Shown here piece by piece: positions 7,082-16,911 of a DNA stretch of 64,000 nt; within the stretch, counting starts at the first letter, position 1; the number at the start of each line of letters is the position of its first letter. The notes beneath the pieces are model-generated. The model worked only from the letters and a program-made list of their open reading frames with translations. It did no database searches and was not told where the DNA came from. The translations under genes and the position numbers were made by a program. This DNA comes from Flavobacteriales bacterium (GTDB taxonomy: Bacteria > Bacteroidota > Bacteroidia > Flavobacteriales_F > PHOS-HE28). The stretch is taken from NCBI GenBank assembly GCA_016716605.1, contig JADJWA010000001.1, forward strand, positions 1-64,000. Reading direction: 5' to 3'.

Positions 7082-9913
7082 TCAGGCCGCGCGACGCATG
7101 CGCCGCCGCCGGGCCGCGAGGGCCGCTATCACCGCGGCCAATCCGCCTCCGATCAACCAAGGCTGCACGGGCCTCCGCTTCTTCAACCGCACCGGCTCGT
7201 TGTCGCCGATCAGGATGAAGGCCGCCCATTTGCTCGGCGGCTCGCTCGGGTACTCCTTCCGGTACCACCGCTTCGCCTCGGCCAATGCATCGGCCTTGCC
7301 CATGCCCTCGGCCAGGTGCTCGTAGAATTTCACCATGATCTCCTTGGTGGCCAGGTCGTCCACCTTCCAGAGGGAGGAGACGATGTTGGGTACGCCGGCG
7401 ACGCGGAACGCGCGGGCCAGGGAGAGCGTGCCCTCGCCAGCCAGCTCCTTGCCTATCCCCGTCTCACATGCGCTCAGCACCACCATATCCGCCCGGATGG
7501 GGAGGCTCTGGATCTCATACTCGTGGATCAGTGCTCCAGCGTTGGTCGTTCCGCGCTCAGCGCTGGGTTCCACGGTCGCACTGGAGAGAACGATGGCTGA
7601 TCGCTCCGGATAGACAGGATCGCAGAAGGCATGCGTGGCGAAATGGAGCACATCGCCGGGCTGAGCCGCGCCCATGGCGACCTCATCGCTGCGGATCCCA
7701 CCGCCCGTGATGCTGCGGCCTGAGAAGATCCTGAGCAAGCCTTCAACCTCGGCTGTGTTGTGGGCAAGCGGGACAATGGCGTCGCGGAATGCGCTGCGCA
7801 AGCTGCTTTGAACATCGGAAGGATCAACGCCGCGCGTGTCGATCGGTTCGAATTCCGGCGCGATGGCAAGCAACTCACCCACCGGCTCCGAACGCGATGG
7901 ATCAGGTGAACTGACCAGCGCATACTCATAGTGCACAGTGGCCAGGTCCCCGAGCAAGGTTTGGTTGCCATCCGCAGCGGTCACGGGCAGTACCTCGAAC
8001 GGCAGCTGCGCGAGTTGCGCCTCCGGAATGACCAGTAATTCTCTCGCGCCCTGCACGGGCAACGAACCCAGGAGCAGGTCTCCAGCGCGTTGAAGCGATT
8101 CCTGCTGCCAGCTGCCGGAGCGCCCAGACCGGAGGCTGTCACTCAACGCAGCCAGCATCGTCTTGTCTGTTGCCCTCAACGTCTTGGAGAGGAACAAGCT
8201 GGTATCCGGGAACACCGCCAGTACATGCAGGGATGTGTCTCCGAGCGCGTATGTGAGAACGCCGGTGCTCCTCCCGGCGAGCTCACGAGCACGAGCCAGC
8301 GCACCCACGGAGACCGGAGCGGTAAAAGAGGGTTGCGTTCTCTTGAGAAGCTCTTGAAGGGAATCGATGACCGAATTCAGGCGGTCGCGTTCATTCGCAT
8401 CGAGACCGGGGCCGCTCTGGCGGCTGATGCGCTCCGCTCTGCGCTCCTGCAGTTCCCGCGCTGCAGCAACAGCGCGCGGATCGGATGCCGCGCAGAACTG
8501 CTGGAAACGACGAAGATCCAATGACCGCCGCTCGTCCATCACCTCGGCCAAATGCTCGAACGAGGTCAATCCTGCACGGTGCAGGGAACTGAGCAGATCG
8601 AGGTACTGGCTGTTCTGGACCAGGTTCTGGCCCAAGGCGCTCGCCACCCCCGCCGCATCCAATTCATCGAGATTGAGCATGGCCACACGTCGATTCTCCT
8701 CGTGCAGCTTAGCCGCGTACGTGCCGTACACGATTTTGCCTGTGCATCGATGCAATTCCTGAACAGCCGATGCTTCGTATGCGAGGCGGGCGAGAAGGCC
8801 GGTCGGATCCCCGCCTCCCGTATGGTCGAGCGGAAATTGCACTGTATCCAAAGTCAGCCAGGCCAAGGCGGTGCGCTCATCACAACTGGCCGCGGCAGCG
8901 TATGCGATCGTGGGTGCGATATACACATCATGAATCACTCCGTATGCCGGATGGTTGACCGGCATTGCCTCAATCGCGAACCGACAGCAACGGATCACCG
9001 AGTCCGCATCAAGCGGTTCACGCACCATCATCCTCGCTTTGTTCAACAAGGCCGAGCTGTGATCATAGCTCTTCGCACCGTATCCGAGCCGAGCGTTGAG
9101 GATGCTGATATCCATCCAGACCATGGCCGAATCGAAATCCCCGAACGCCATATACACTTGTCCGAGCAGGTTCGCGGATTCGTGCAGCAAAGCTGGATCG
9201 CCATGAGGTAGGCTCTTGTGCTCCTCGAGCGACCGCTGCCAGCATTCCTTGCAGATGGGCATCGCTTCCTCGAATGAACGTGCCATCACGTATGACATGC
9301 ATAGCGTCATAGCCGACTTCCGCTTAAGCACTGGGTCATCGCCGTCCTGAGCTACTTCATATCCCATTCGCGATGCATAGAGGCTCTTGTCGAGGTCGCC
9401 GACGCTTCCGTAGATCTGACCTAAGCTCATGAGCGCAGGTCGATTCCCCTTCCGCCTCCACCAAGGGATCAGATCGCATATCCCTTCCATCTCGCGCAAT
9501 CGGGCGAGGGCATGGTCGTACATGCCCATGTTCTGATAGCGCAATGCAGTTCGATTCATCATGCCCAGCGCACGCGCCGTATCCGCCTGAGGAAGCGTCA
9601 TGCACTTCCACGCGCACATCGAACCCAACCGCACCGCAGCTGTATCCTCGTCCTCCTCGAACAGGGTCGTTGCCAACGCGAACATCGAGTCGAGCGCGAT
9701 CGTGAAGGTGTCCGGATACGTCTGCCAGGCTGCATAAGGCGCTGCCGGATTCAATTCCGAACTGACCTGGTCATTGGCCGGTGCTCCTGCCTGATCCGCA
9801 GCCGGACCCTCTTCCTGCCCAGATTGCGAACACGACGCGCAAGCCACAAGGGCCGCAAGTACGACGACGCTGTGCCCGGAAAAGCCGGCTTCACTCCTTG
9901 ATGAACTTCCCAT
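7082..9913 (-). CDS. TPR-CHAT caspase-like lipoprotein, paralog 1
   Basis: A 943-residue protein with a lipoprotein signal (LVACASC). The middle is a long alpha-helical tetratricopeptide array (about 60-430). The C-terminal CHAT domain has the caspase-fold dyad: His in HFATHA (about residue 760) and Cys in VVLSACETG (about 815). It is followed by the signature GEGTLSLARAFRVAGV and NIVSSLWKVDD. A final hydrophobic helix and an Arg-rich tail (PWLIGGGLAAVIAALAARRR) anchor the C-terminus. CHAT proteins are proteases that cut partner proteins. It converges on the sigma/anti-sigma pair with a 7-nt gap. A second, similar gene lies immediately upstream. Confidence 0.88.
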   Translation of the reverse strand: MGSSSRSEAGFSGHSVVVLAALVACASCSQSGQEEGPAADQAGAPANDQVSSELNPAAPYAAWQTYPDTFTIALDSMFALATTLFEEDEDTAAVRLGSMCAWKCMTLPQADTARALGMMNRTALRYQNMGMYDHALARLREMEGICDLIPWWRRKGNRPALMSLGQIYGSVGDLDKSLYASRMGYEVAQDGDDPVLKRKSAMTLCMSYVMARSFEEAMPICKECWQRSLEEHKSLPHGDPALLHESANLLGQVYMAFGDFDSAMVWMDISILNARLGYGAKSYDHSSALLNKARMMVREPLDADSVIRCCRFAIEAMPVNHPAYGVIHDVYIAPTIAYAAAASCDERTALAWLTLDTVQFPLDHTGGGDPTGLLARLAYEASAVQELHRCTGKIVYGTYAAKLHEENRRVAMLNLDELDAAGVASALGQNLVQNSQYLDLLSSLHRAGLTSFEHLAEVMDERRSLDLRRFQQFCAASDPRAVAAARELQERRAERISRQSGPGLDANERDRLNSVIDSLQELLKRTQPSFTAPVSVGALARARELAGRSTGVLTYALGDTSLHVLAVFPDTSLFLSKTLRATDKTMLAALSDSLRSGRSGSWQQESLQRAGDLLLGSLPVQGARELLVIPEAQLAQLPFEVLPVTAADGNQTLLGDLATVHYEYALVSSPDPSRSEPVGELLAIAPEFEPIDTRGVDPSDVQSSLRSAFRDAIVPLAHNTAEVEGLLRIFSGRSITGGGIRSDEVAMGAAQPGDVLHFATHAFCDPVYPERSAIVLSSATVEPSAERGTTNAGALIHEYEIQSLPIRADMVVLSACETGIGKELAGEGTLSLARAFRVAGVPNIVSSLWKVDDLATKEIMVKFYEHLAEGMGKADALAEAKRWYRKEYPSEPPSKWAAFILIGDNEPVRLKKRRPVQPWLIGGGLAAVIAALAARRRRMRRAA

Positions 9914-10096
9914 GGGCTTGCCACTGCTTTGCTTGCAGCTTCACGAAGGAACTAAATGCAAGGAGAACCGCGGCGCACTGGTGCGCGCTTCCCCTTGTGC
10001 TGCAGATCCATGACTGTTCTGCCAACCCAATCCGGAAAGAGGCAACCAACGCCCGCCGCATCGGTCCTGTGCACAGCGCTGAAAGCGGAGTTGCGA

Positions 10097-12919
10097 TCAA
10101 GCCGCCAATCGGGCCTTACTGCGCCGCCTTGCCCACAGGCCAGCACCCGCAAGGAGGGCTGCCCCTGCGGCCACCCACATCCACGGCTGCATCGATGCCC
10201 GCTGCTTCAAAAGCACTGGCTCATTATCGCCAATCAGAACAAAGGCTGCCCACTTGCTCGGGGGCTCATTGGGATAGGTCGTGCGGTACAACCGCTTAGC
10301 CTCGGCCAGAGCTTCGGCCTTGCCCATGCCCTCCGCAAGGTTGTCGTAAAAGGAAAGCATGATCTCCTTGGTGGCGGCATCGTCCACCTTCCACAGGCTG
10401 CTTACGATGTTGTCCACCCCGGCATAGCGGAAGGCGCGGGCCAATGACATCACCCCTTCGCCGGCCTGTTCGCGGCCCACGGCGGTCTCGCAGGCGCTGA
10501 GCACAGCCAGTTGGGCATTGAGCGGCATGGTCTGGATCTCCCAAGCGTGGAGCAGGGCATCGTTGGGGCGGCTGCTCCAACTGCGGTCGCTGCTTGCTGC
10601 CTCGTTGTTGCGTTGCGCGGCATCGCCGCTGATCACGATGGCCGAGCGCTCGGGGTCGTCCTGGTCGGCGAAGGCATGGGTGGCGAAGTGCAGCACGGCG
10701 GCGTTGCGCATGCCCTCCAGTACCTGCTCCTTGGCCAAGTGCGTGCCGGTGATCGTGCTTCCCTTGAAGCGCGTGGCCAAAGCATCCACTTCTTCGCGGT
10801 TGTGGACCAATGGGCCCAAGTTGGCGCGGAGGTTGGGCCGAGAGGCAAGCAAGTCGTTGAGGGCGATAAGATCCGTATCCGTAGCAAGTGGTGGGGGAGC
10901 GAACTCCGGGGCCAGGGCGAAAAGGGTGCCGGGTACGGCGCTCTTGTGCTTGCGGTCTATGAGATCGATGGAGTATTCGTATCGGATGGTGGTGAGATCG
11001 CCGAGGAGAGCGGTCGCTTCATTGTGATGTGGCACCTCGATCGCTTCAAAGGGTATGTGGCACAGGGTGCCATCCGGGATGATCAGCGTGCTTGATGTGC
11101 GGGGTACGGGGATCTTGCTGAAGATCAAAGCGCCGAGGCGAAGTGCTTTGTCCACACTTGATGCGGGGTTTGACAAGCCAGCTTGGAATGAGCTGATCAG
11201 CTCACGCTGCATCTCATCGAGATGCTGCCATGCCAATATGGTGGTGTCCGGAAATACGGCGAGTTGGAAAAGGACAGAATCGACCATGGAGAATGAGATC
11301 ACACTTGTTCCATTCTCTGCCACTGCCCGCAACTTCTCGAAAGCAGTTCCCGACGTACGCTCCAGCGACGGAAGACGACCGCCGAAGAATGCCTCTTGCA
11401 TGGAATCTATTCTGGCCTCCAAAGCACCCGGCGAAAGCGAATCGATGGATAGACCTGCATTTCGGGCTCTTATCAGGCGTTGGAGCCTATGGTAGTTGGA
11501 ACCACCATTGGTTTCTGCAACGGCTGCATCCTGCATGAACTTGCGCAACTGAAGTGACTTCGCCTGATCCATCAACTCGGTCGCGAACGGGATGTCAATG
11601 GGCATGATGCCCTGCTCACTCAACAATGCCAGCAGGTACAGATATTGTTTCTTATGCTCACTTACTTGGGATGTCAGGCGAGGCATTCCGTCCAGATCCA
11701 TATTCCGGTAGATCGCGTGGGCACCTCTGTCCACCTCTTCAAAGAAGCGCAACGCCATCCTTGCGGCTCCAGGATCCCCCGTATGCTTGAAGATCTCCTG
11801 ATGGATACCCGCTTCATAGCCATACAGACCGAGCATGGTCATTGGGTCTCCCTGTTGCTGCCAATCAATGGCGATGGAAGATGTATCCAATCGGTCATAC
11901 CCATGCAGTTCATCCAGTCTGCCAGCATGTGCCAGAGTCCAGCCGATCATGGGGTCAATGTTGTAGCGCTTGATCATGGCTTGAGCCGGATGTTCTTCCG
12001 GTAGTAGAGTTTCACCAAGGCGCAGATAGTGCAATACCGAATCCACTTGTACTGGATCACGCAGGAAGCTGATACCCTTGTTCAGGATGGCTGTTGCATA
12101 GTTGAAGCTCGGAATGCCGAAGCGATTCCCTGCGGCAAGGATCCCCAAGTTGAAATACTTGCTGGCAACATCGAAATCTTCCTGTGCATTGCTTACCTGG
12201 GCCAAGCTCATGCAGATGCGATATTGCCAGTAGTACCTTTCTTGTTCCTCGATCTCAGCCATCTTCAGTAGGTCTAGTGCCCGAGTTCCAGTCCGGATCG
12301 CGCGATCATATTGGCCTGATGAGAATTCAATGTCCAGCAGCGCATCCAAGGACTGAATTAGACCGATGGGTTCGGCCAATACTTCTGCGATCCTAGCGGC
12401 CCGACCGGCGGCTTTGAGTGCTTGGTCGAGTTGATACAGATTCCTATGGTTTGTTGCCGCGAGGGACCATATCGCAACATGGATCGATGCCGCTTCACTG
12501 GGTCTCCAGCTATCAAGGAGTGCATTTACGCTTTGGTGGGCAACGAGGGCACCATCAATGTCCCTTGCTTCGCGCAACTCATCAGCCAAGGTTACCAGGG
12601 AAAGTAGCGCCGTAGCTGTATCGGGCAAGGGCAGCTTCAACGCTGAATCCACCACCTGCCAGGCCAACTGGGCACCTGCTTCGATGCTGTCCGCGTTCAA
12701 GAGGGCTACCGCCTTTACATGCATCGCCTTTATCCTACCCAGCCCAGCGGTATCCTGCTGCACTGAGGAGGCAATCTCTTGAATACTGTAAGCGGATCGC
12801 TCCTCATCCGCCTGCGTGTCCGTAGCTACATCTGGTCGGTCAATGCTTGCACAAGCCGAAAACAAAATACCGAAGATCGAGTGCCACGTGATCCTCCTCA
12901 AGAATGTGGGATGGTCCAT
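10097..12919 (-). CDS. TPR-CHAT caspase-like lipoprotein, paralog 2
   Basis: A 940-residue paralog of the downstream gene with the same plan: lipobox (ILFSAC), a helical TPR-like array, and a C-terminal CHAT domain with His in HFATHA (about 746) and Cys in LSACETA (about 808). It then has the near-identical stretch GEGVMSLARAFRYAG, NIVSSLWKVDDAATKEIM, PSKWAAFVLIGDNEPV, and a membrane helix with an Arg-rich tail. I start it at ATG 12919, which puts the lipobox at the right distance; a TTG at 12982 is also in frame. Similarity to paralog 1 is strongest in the protease domain and weak in the TPR part, which suggests different sensing domains. Confidence 0.87.
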   Translation of the reverse strand: MDHPTFLRRITWHSIFGILFSACASIDRPDVATDTQADEERSAYSIQEIASSVQQDTAGLGRIKAMHVKAVALLNADSIEAGAQLAWQVVDSALKLPLPDTATALLSLVTLADELREARDIDGALVAHQSVNALLDSWRPSEAASIHVAIWSLAATNHRNLYQLDQALKAAGRAARIAEVLAEPIGLIQSLDALLDIEFSSGQYDRAIRTGTRALDLLKMAEIEEQERYYWQYRICMSLAQVSNAQEDFDVASKYFNLGILAAGNRFGIPSFNYATAILNKGISFLRDPVQVDSVLHYLRLGETLLPEEHPAQAMIKRYNIDPMIGWTLAHAGRLDELHGYDRLDTSSIAIDWQQQGDPMTMLGLYGYEAGIHQEIFKHTGDPGAARMALRFFEEVDRGAHAIYRNMDLDGMPRLTSQVSEHKKQYLYLLALLSEQGIMPIDIPFATELMDQAKSLQLRKFMQDAAVAETNGGSNYHRLQRLIRARNAGLSIDSLSPGALEARIDSMQEAFFGGRLPSLERTSGTAFEKLRAVAENGTSVISFSMVDSVLFQLAVFPDTTILAWQHLDEMQRELISSFQAGLSNPASSVDKALRLGALIFSKIPVPRTSSTLIIPDGTLCHIPFEAIEVPHHNEATALLGDLTTIRYEYSIDLIDRKHKSAVPGTLFALAPEFAPPPLATDTDLIALNDLLASRPNLRANLGPLVHNREEVDALATRFKGSTITGTHLAKEQVLEGMRNAAVLHFATHAFADQDDPERSAIVISGDAAQRNNEAASSDRSWSSRPNDALLHAWEIQTMPLNAQLAVLSACETAVGREQAGEGVMSLARAFRYAGVDNIVSSLWKVDDAATKEIMLSFYDNLAEGMGKAEALAEAKRLYRTTYPNEPPSKWAAFVLIGDNEPVLLKQRASMQPWMWVAAGAALLAGAGLWARRRSKARLAA

Positions 12920-13093
12920 GTCTTGGCAAGTGTGGTAAAGGTTGAACGACCTGCTGCATGTCGAGATGGACTTGCCATACAACCCGATCGTGCAAGCTAA
13001 GTAACATGACTATCAATCGATCGACCATGGTACACTTGATGTGGTACGGATGGAGTGCCGTGCTTCCCGGGCATTGAGCAAGTCGCCTCCCCC

Positions 13094-13729
13094 TCACCAC
13101 CCCGGCACCATCCGCCACGTCCTGTTCTTCATCTCCCGGTACGCCTCGCCGAAGGCCGCCTCCAGGGTGCGCTCCTCGGTAGCGATGCGGCGCGTGTACA
13201 CCCAGAACATGCCAGGCCCCATGATCAGCAGACCGGCCCAGCTGTGGAAGAGCAGGGCCACGCCCACGAACACCAGCCAGGCTCCGGTATAGCTTGGGTG
13301 GCGCAACAGTCGGTACGGGCCGCTGGTGATCAGCTGTTGTCCTTCCTTGATGCGCACTGTGGCGCTGAAGGCACGGTCCAGCGTACGGATGCTCCAGTAA
13401 CGCAGGATCATCCCAGTGAGCATGACAGCGCTTCCGCCGATGGCCAGCGGGGTGAATGTTTGTGACGCTTCGCGAACGTAGGCCCACTCCAACAGGCAGG
13501 CCACCTGGCCCAAGGCGCTCACGCCGAGGATCAGCCACAGCGTATTGCAATCGGTGTTGCGATGTTCCTGGGTCTCCTTGGCATCGATCACTGGTTGGGT
13601 GGCTAGGAGCAGCGTACACAATGTGGCGGCGAAGAGTACAGGCCAACTCAGTAGCAGCGTAGGCGCTCCCAGTAGGGGCACCAAGTAGAGCAGGGACAAG
13701 AGGAGCAGGATGGAAGGGAGCTTGCGCAT
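13094..13729 (-). CDS. Isoprenylcysteine carboxyl methyltransferase-like membrane protein
   Basis: A 211-residue multi-pass protein with about five hydrophobic segments. The C-terminal part has the ICMT/PEMT signature: GPYRLLRHPSYTGAWLVF (SAM-binding His-Pro), then EERTLEAAFGEAYREMKNRTW with the Glu-Glu and Tyr of the family. Members methylate lipid or isoprenoid-linked substrates at the membrane; the bacterial substrate is unknown. A bipartite motif (13745-13775) lies 15 nt upstream of its start. Confidence 0.82.
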   Translation of the reverse strand: MRKLPSILLLLSLLYLVPLLGAPTLLLSWPVLFAATLCTLLLATQPVIDAKETQEHRNTDCNTLWLILGVSALGQVACLLEWAYVREASQTFTPLAIGGSAVMLTGMILRYWSIRTLDRAFSATVRIKEGQQLITSGPYRLLRHPSYTGAWLVFVGVALLFHSWAGLLIMGPGMFWVYTRRIATEERTLEAAFGEAYREMKNRTWRMVPGW

Positions 13730-13744
13730 GGCGGTGGTTTAGTG

Positions 13745-13775
13745 GTTGATTCCCGCGCTTTGCTAACCGTTATCA
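13745..13775. promoter_or_regulatory. Bipartite motif, site 2
   Basis: GTTGATTCC, 14 nt, then CGTTATCA. On the minus strand it reads TGATAACG-N14-GGAATCAAC and ends 15 nt before the methyltransferase start at 13729. No plus-strand gene lies downstream, so the minus orientation is favoured. Confidence 0.55.
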
Positions 13776-13786
13776 GTTATTGCGGC

Positions 13787-16612
13787 TCACTGCACCACGA
13801 TGCGCTGTTGAATCCGCTTCCCATCGCCCTCCAGCACTAAGAGGTACGTGCTCAAAGCTGCTTGCGCGAGATCCAGCACGAAGGGCTCTCCTGACGGTGT
13901 AACGGGAAGACGTTGCACATGTACCGTGCGACCCATCATGTCGAGTACACGCAAGGTTTGGAAGCGGTCGCCAGGCCCGGATATCAGCACGTTGAAGTGG
14001 CCATCACCGGGGTTGGGGAAGATGGTAAAGCCGCGATGGTCCGCATCTTCTTCTATACTGGTGATGATGGCTTGGAAGGGCTCGGAGATGGCGGAGCAAC
14101 CATTGGCATCCGTCACCACTACTTGGTAGCTACCGCCGGTCGTGATCTCCAGCGCGGCTCCGTCCTCACCGGGGAGCACCGTGCCGTTTAGCGTCCATAC
14201 ATGTTCCGAGCCGGGCGGATCGCACGTGAGTGTGGTGCCGTTCTGAGTGATGCTCGGCGTTGGGGGCAGCGGAAGTACCGTGATGCTCTCACTGGCACTG
14301 ACCACACATCCCTCCAAGTCGGTGTAGGTAACGATTACGTCAAGGTCCACGTCGGGTGCATAGCTCTGTGTGCTGCCGCTCGCGCCGCCAGGGTTCCAGA
14401 GAAGATCGCCACCGGGCGGTGTGGGGGTCGCGGACAAGTTGACTGTGTCCCCGAGGCAAACGGCGTTCTGGTCCGAGGTCAAATTCAATGTGGGAGCGGG
14501 ACAGGCCAGCTTGACAAGGAGGCCGTCATCCGTGAGCCCACCATCCCCATGGACTTCTTGAAAGCTGCCTGGCGTGGCGATGCCTGTGGAGGTAGTCGTT
14601 CCGGAGATCAGGAGGTTCCCGAATACGTCCACAGCGATCCCTAGTCCACGGTCATCGCCGCTGCCACCGTAGTACGTGCCCCAATCCAATTGACCAGCTG
14701 GCGTGAACCGCGCAACCACCATATCGTCGCCACCCGCATTGTTGGATTGTACCGCTCCGAGTGTTGCGATGCTTGTGGTGGACATGGACGATCCGCACAG
14801 CATTGGGCGATGGAAATTGTCCAGTGTGATTACCCGCGCTAGATCGTCAGCTGGTCCTCCGTAGTAAGTTCCCCAGAGCCGGTTTCCATCCGTATCGAAG
14901 CGCGCCAGGAATAGGTCATTTCCTCCGCCACGCGAACTTTGGTATGAACCGGGTGTGGAAATGTTGTTGTCCGATTCCGTGTAGCCCTGCATGTAGATCG
15001 ATCCATCTTGGCTCACAATACACGGCCTGCCGATGTCATGCGCCGATCCCCCATAGTAGGTGCCCCATAGCCGGTTGCCATCAAGGTCGAATTTGGCAAG
15101 GAAGCCATCGTTGATGCCGCCTCCGAATGAAGGCTGATGGGAGCCTGGCGTGGCAATGCTATCGGAGGAACCAGTCCAACCGGAAACGAAGACATGACCG
15201 GAAGGATGGTATGATACACCATGCATGTGGTCTGTTTCGTCACCTCCATAGTATGTACACCAAATGAGTTGTCCTAACGGAGTGAACTTGGCAAGGAAAG
15301 CATCCTGCACACTGTTCAGTGTTGTCTGGTGTGCACCAACGGTTGCCATTGCGGAATCGGAGCGTGTGTAGCCACTCACGTACACATTTCCATCCGGGTC
15401 GGTCTCGCAGTTGAAGCCGCTGTCATCCGCAGATCCGCCGAGGTAAGTGGCCCAGAGCAGCGCTCCGTTCTGATCGAACTTGGCGATGAGCACATCGTCT
15501 TGCCCACCCAATACTGTTTGATGCGTTCCGGGTGTGGCGATGTTATTCGGGGAATTGGTCTGGCCTGCGAAATAGATCGCACCAGAGGCATCCATGGCAC
15601 CATACCAAGCCTCCTCCATCCCGATTCCGCCGAAGAAGGTTGCCCAAAGACGGTTCCCTTCGGCATCGAATTTCACCAGGAAGGTATCCGTGTCCCCACC
15701 ACCGAAGAGTTCCTGGTGGACACCGGTGGTGGCGATGTTGGCGATGTCCTCCATCCAACCGTTCTGATAGATATTACCCTGGGCATCGGTGAGTACGTTC
15801 CGAGCTTGCACATTGCCGGCCCCACCGAAATACGTCGCCCAATCCAGCACCGGCGGGTCGATGAGCAAGGGTGCGGCGGGGTCGGCGCCCTGCACGGAAA
15901 TGCTCACCACATCGTCCTCAATGAGCCAACTGGCTTCAACAGGCCTGCCATGCTGGAGCACTTGCAGTGGACCTTCAGTGATGGTGCCCGCCGGGCTGCG
16001 CAAGTGCAGGTATCGGCCATCGCTATCCACCGTCGCCCCGCGCACACGAAAGCGGATGTTGCCGACTGACGAGGCTCGCAATAGGTGCCAGTCAATCTCC
16101 ATGGCGCCCTCGCTGCCATGTACAAGAAGATCCACATCGGGCCAGAGCTCGTGCAGCGTCACCGCACCATGGCGCGGCACGTCCAATGCAGGACTGCCTC
16201 CGGTCTTAATGTTGTAATAGTTGTTGCGGTCCGAAGCGGTACTCGCGGTTGTGATGCGTGCGGGCATACTGGCATCCAGCCAGTCCACATCGATGCGGGT
16301 GATCAGGTGATCGTTCACCACCAGGTCCTCATTGGGGTCCGGTCCGTGGCCTTCGAAGAGCACACGGCTGCCAGTCTTCTCGAAGAACTGGTAGCTGATG
16401 CCGTCCTCGCGTAGGTGCATCACCTTACCCTTTGCGGTGCTGGTGAAGAGGACATCGGGTCTGGGGTAGTTGTGCTGGTCGCGCACCTGGCCACGGTTCT
16501 CCTCCAGTGTGATGCCTTGGGACTTGGAGAAGTTAGTGGGCTGGCCGGAATATGCTTGCAAGCCTATGCTGGCGGTGAAAGCCAAGGTTGAGGTTAGGAG
16601 GAGGTTGCGCAT
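13787..16612 (-). CDS. Secreted SBBP-repeat (DUF7948-type) protein with T9SS sorting domain
   Basis: A 941-residue protein with a signal peptide (MRNLLLTSTLAFTASIGLQA). The N-terminal domain starts with the ENRGQV motif and continues with DVLFTSTAKG. About eight beta-propeller-like repeats of roughly 53 residues follow, each with a (W)(A/G)TYYGG ... GN.Y..G core. An Ig-like CHU segment (PPTPSITQNGTTLTC) comes next, and the type A sorting domain ends the protein (FTIFPNPGDGHFNV ... QQRIVVQ). It should be exported by T9SS and attached to or released from the cell surface. It shares its N-terminal domain with the gene at 22567. Function unknown. Confidence 0.85.
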   Translation of the reverse strand: MRNLLLTSTLAFTASIGLQAYSGQPTNFSKSQGITLEENRGQVRDQHNYPRPDVLFTSTAKGKVMHLREDGISYQFFEKTGSRVLFEGHGPDPNEDLVVNDHLITRIDVDWLDASMPARITTASTASDRNNYYNIKTGGSPALDVPRHGAVTLHELWPDVDLLVHGSEGAMEIDWHLLRASSVGNIRFRVRGATVDSDGRYLHLRSPAGTITEGPLQVLQHGRPVEASWLIEDDVVSISVQGADPAAPLLIDPPVLDWATYFGGAGNVQARNVLTDAQGNIYQNGWMEDIANIATTGVHQELFGGGDTDTFLVKFDAEGNRLWATFFGGIGMEEAWYGAMDASGAIYFAGQTNSPNNIATPGTHQTVLGGQDDVLIAKFDQNGALLWATYLGGSADDSGFNCETDPDGNVYVSGYTRSDSAMATVGAHQTTLNSVQDAFLAKFTPLGQLIWCTYYGGDETDHMHGVSYHPSGHVFVSGWTGSSDSIATPGSHQPSFGGGINDGFLAKFDLDGNRLWGTYYGGSAHDIGRPCIVSQDGSIYMQGYTESDNNISTPGSYQSSRGGGNDLFLARFDTDGNRLWGTYYGGPADDLARVITLDNFHRPMLCGSSMSTTSIATLGAVQSNNAGGDDMVVARFTPAGQLDWGTYYGGSGDDRGLGIAVDVFGNLLISGTTTSTGIATPGSFQEVHGDGGLTDDGLLVKLACPAPTLNLTSDQNAVCLGDTVNLSATPTPPGGDLLWNPGGASGSTQSYAPDVDLDVIVTYTDLEGCVVSASESITVLPLPPTPSITQNGTTLTCDPPGSEHVWTLNGTVLPGEDGAALEITTGGSYQVVVTDANGCSAISEPFQAIITSIEEDADHRGFTIFPNPGDGHFNVLISGPGDRFQTLRVLDMMGRTVHVQRLPVTPSGEPFVLDLAQAALSTYLLVLEGDGKRIQQRIVVQ

Positions 16613-16911
16613 GGTTCCAAGGGAGTTGGGGAAGATTGAATGTAGGCCATTTCTGCGAGGGGCGATCGGGTGTCCGACTCGATTGAGAACATGTTCGAAG
16701 CGGTGAACCTGAGGTGCAGGGGCGTCTGGGCTTATCGAAGGTGTTCGAAGCTATGGGTGCTCCGGCGCAGTGTGATGGGCATCTGCGCTCCTAGATGGAA
16801 GTGGCACATCGGAACGTGAACTGGTCTATTGCCGAAGTGGAGAATCCATGGAACAGGGGCCTCCACGCCGAAATTGTCTGCTTCAAACGCGGACGGTTTG
16901 GTCACCATTGA
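16613..16911. other. Intergenic region without a recognised gene
   Basis: 299 nt between two minus-strand genes. The only structures I see are a palindrome GAACATGTTC around 16688-16697 and a direct repeat TGTTCGAAGC at 16692-16701 and 16742-16751. A promoter for the SBBP gene should lie near 16640, where the minus strand reads TACATTCA. Confidence 0.4.

Noticed and set aside
12920..12982. Upstream TTG start extending CHAT paralog 2
   Set aside because: It would place the lipobox too far from the N-terminus; the ATG at 12919 gives a normal lipoprotein signal.
13787..16612. Regular repeats that might suggest a CRISPR array or tandem DNA repeat
   Set aside because: Period is about 160 nt, the units diverge at DNA level and translate as SBBP protein repeats.
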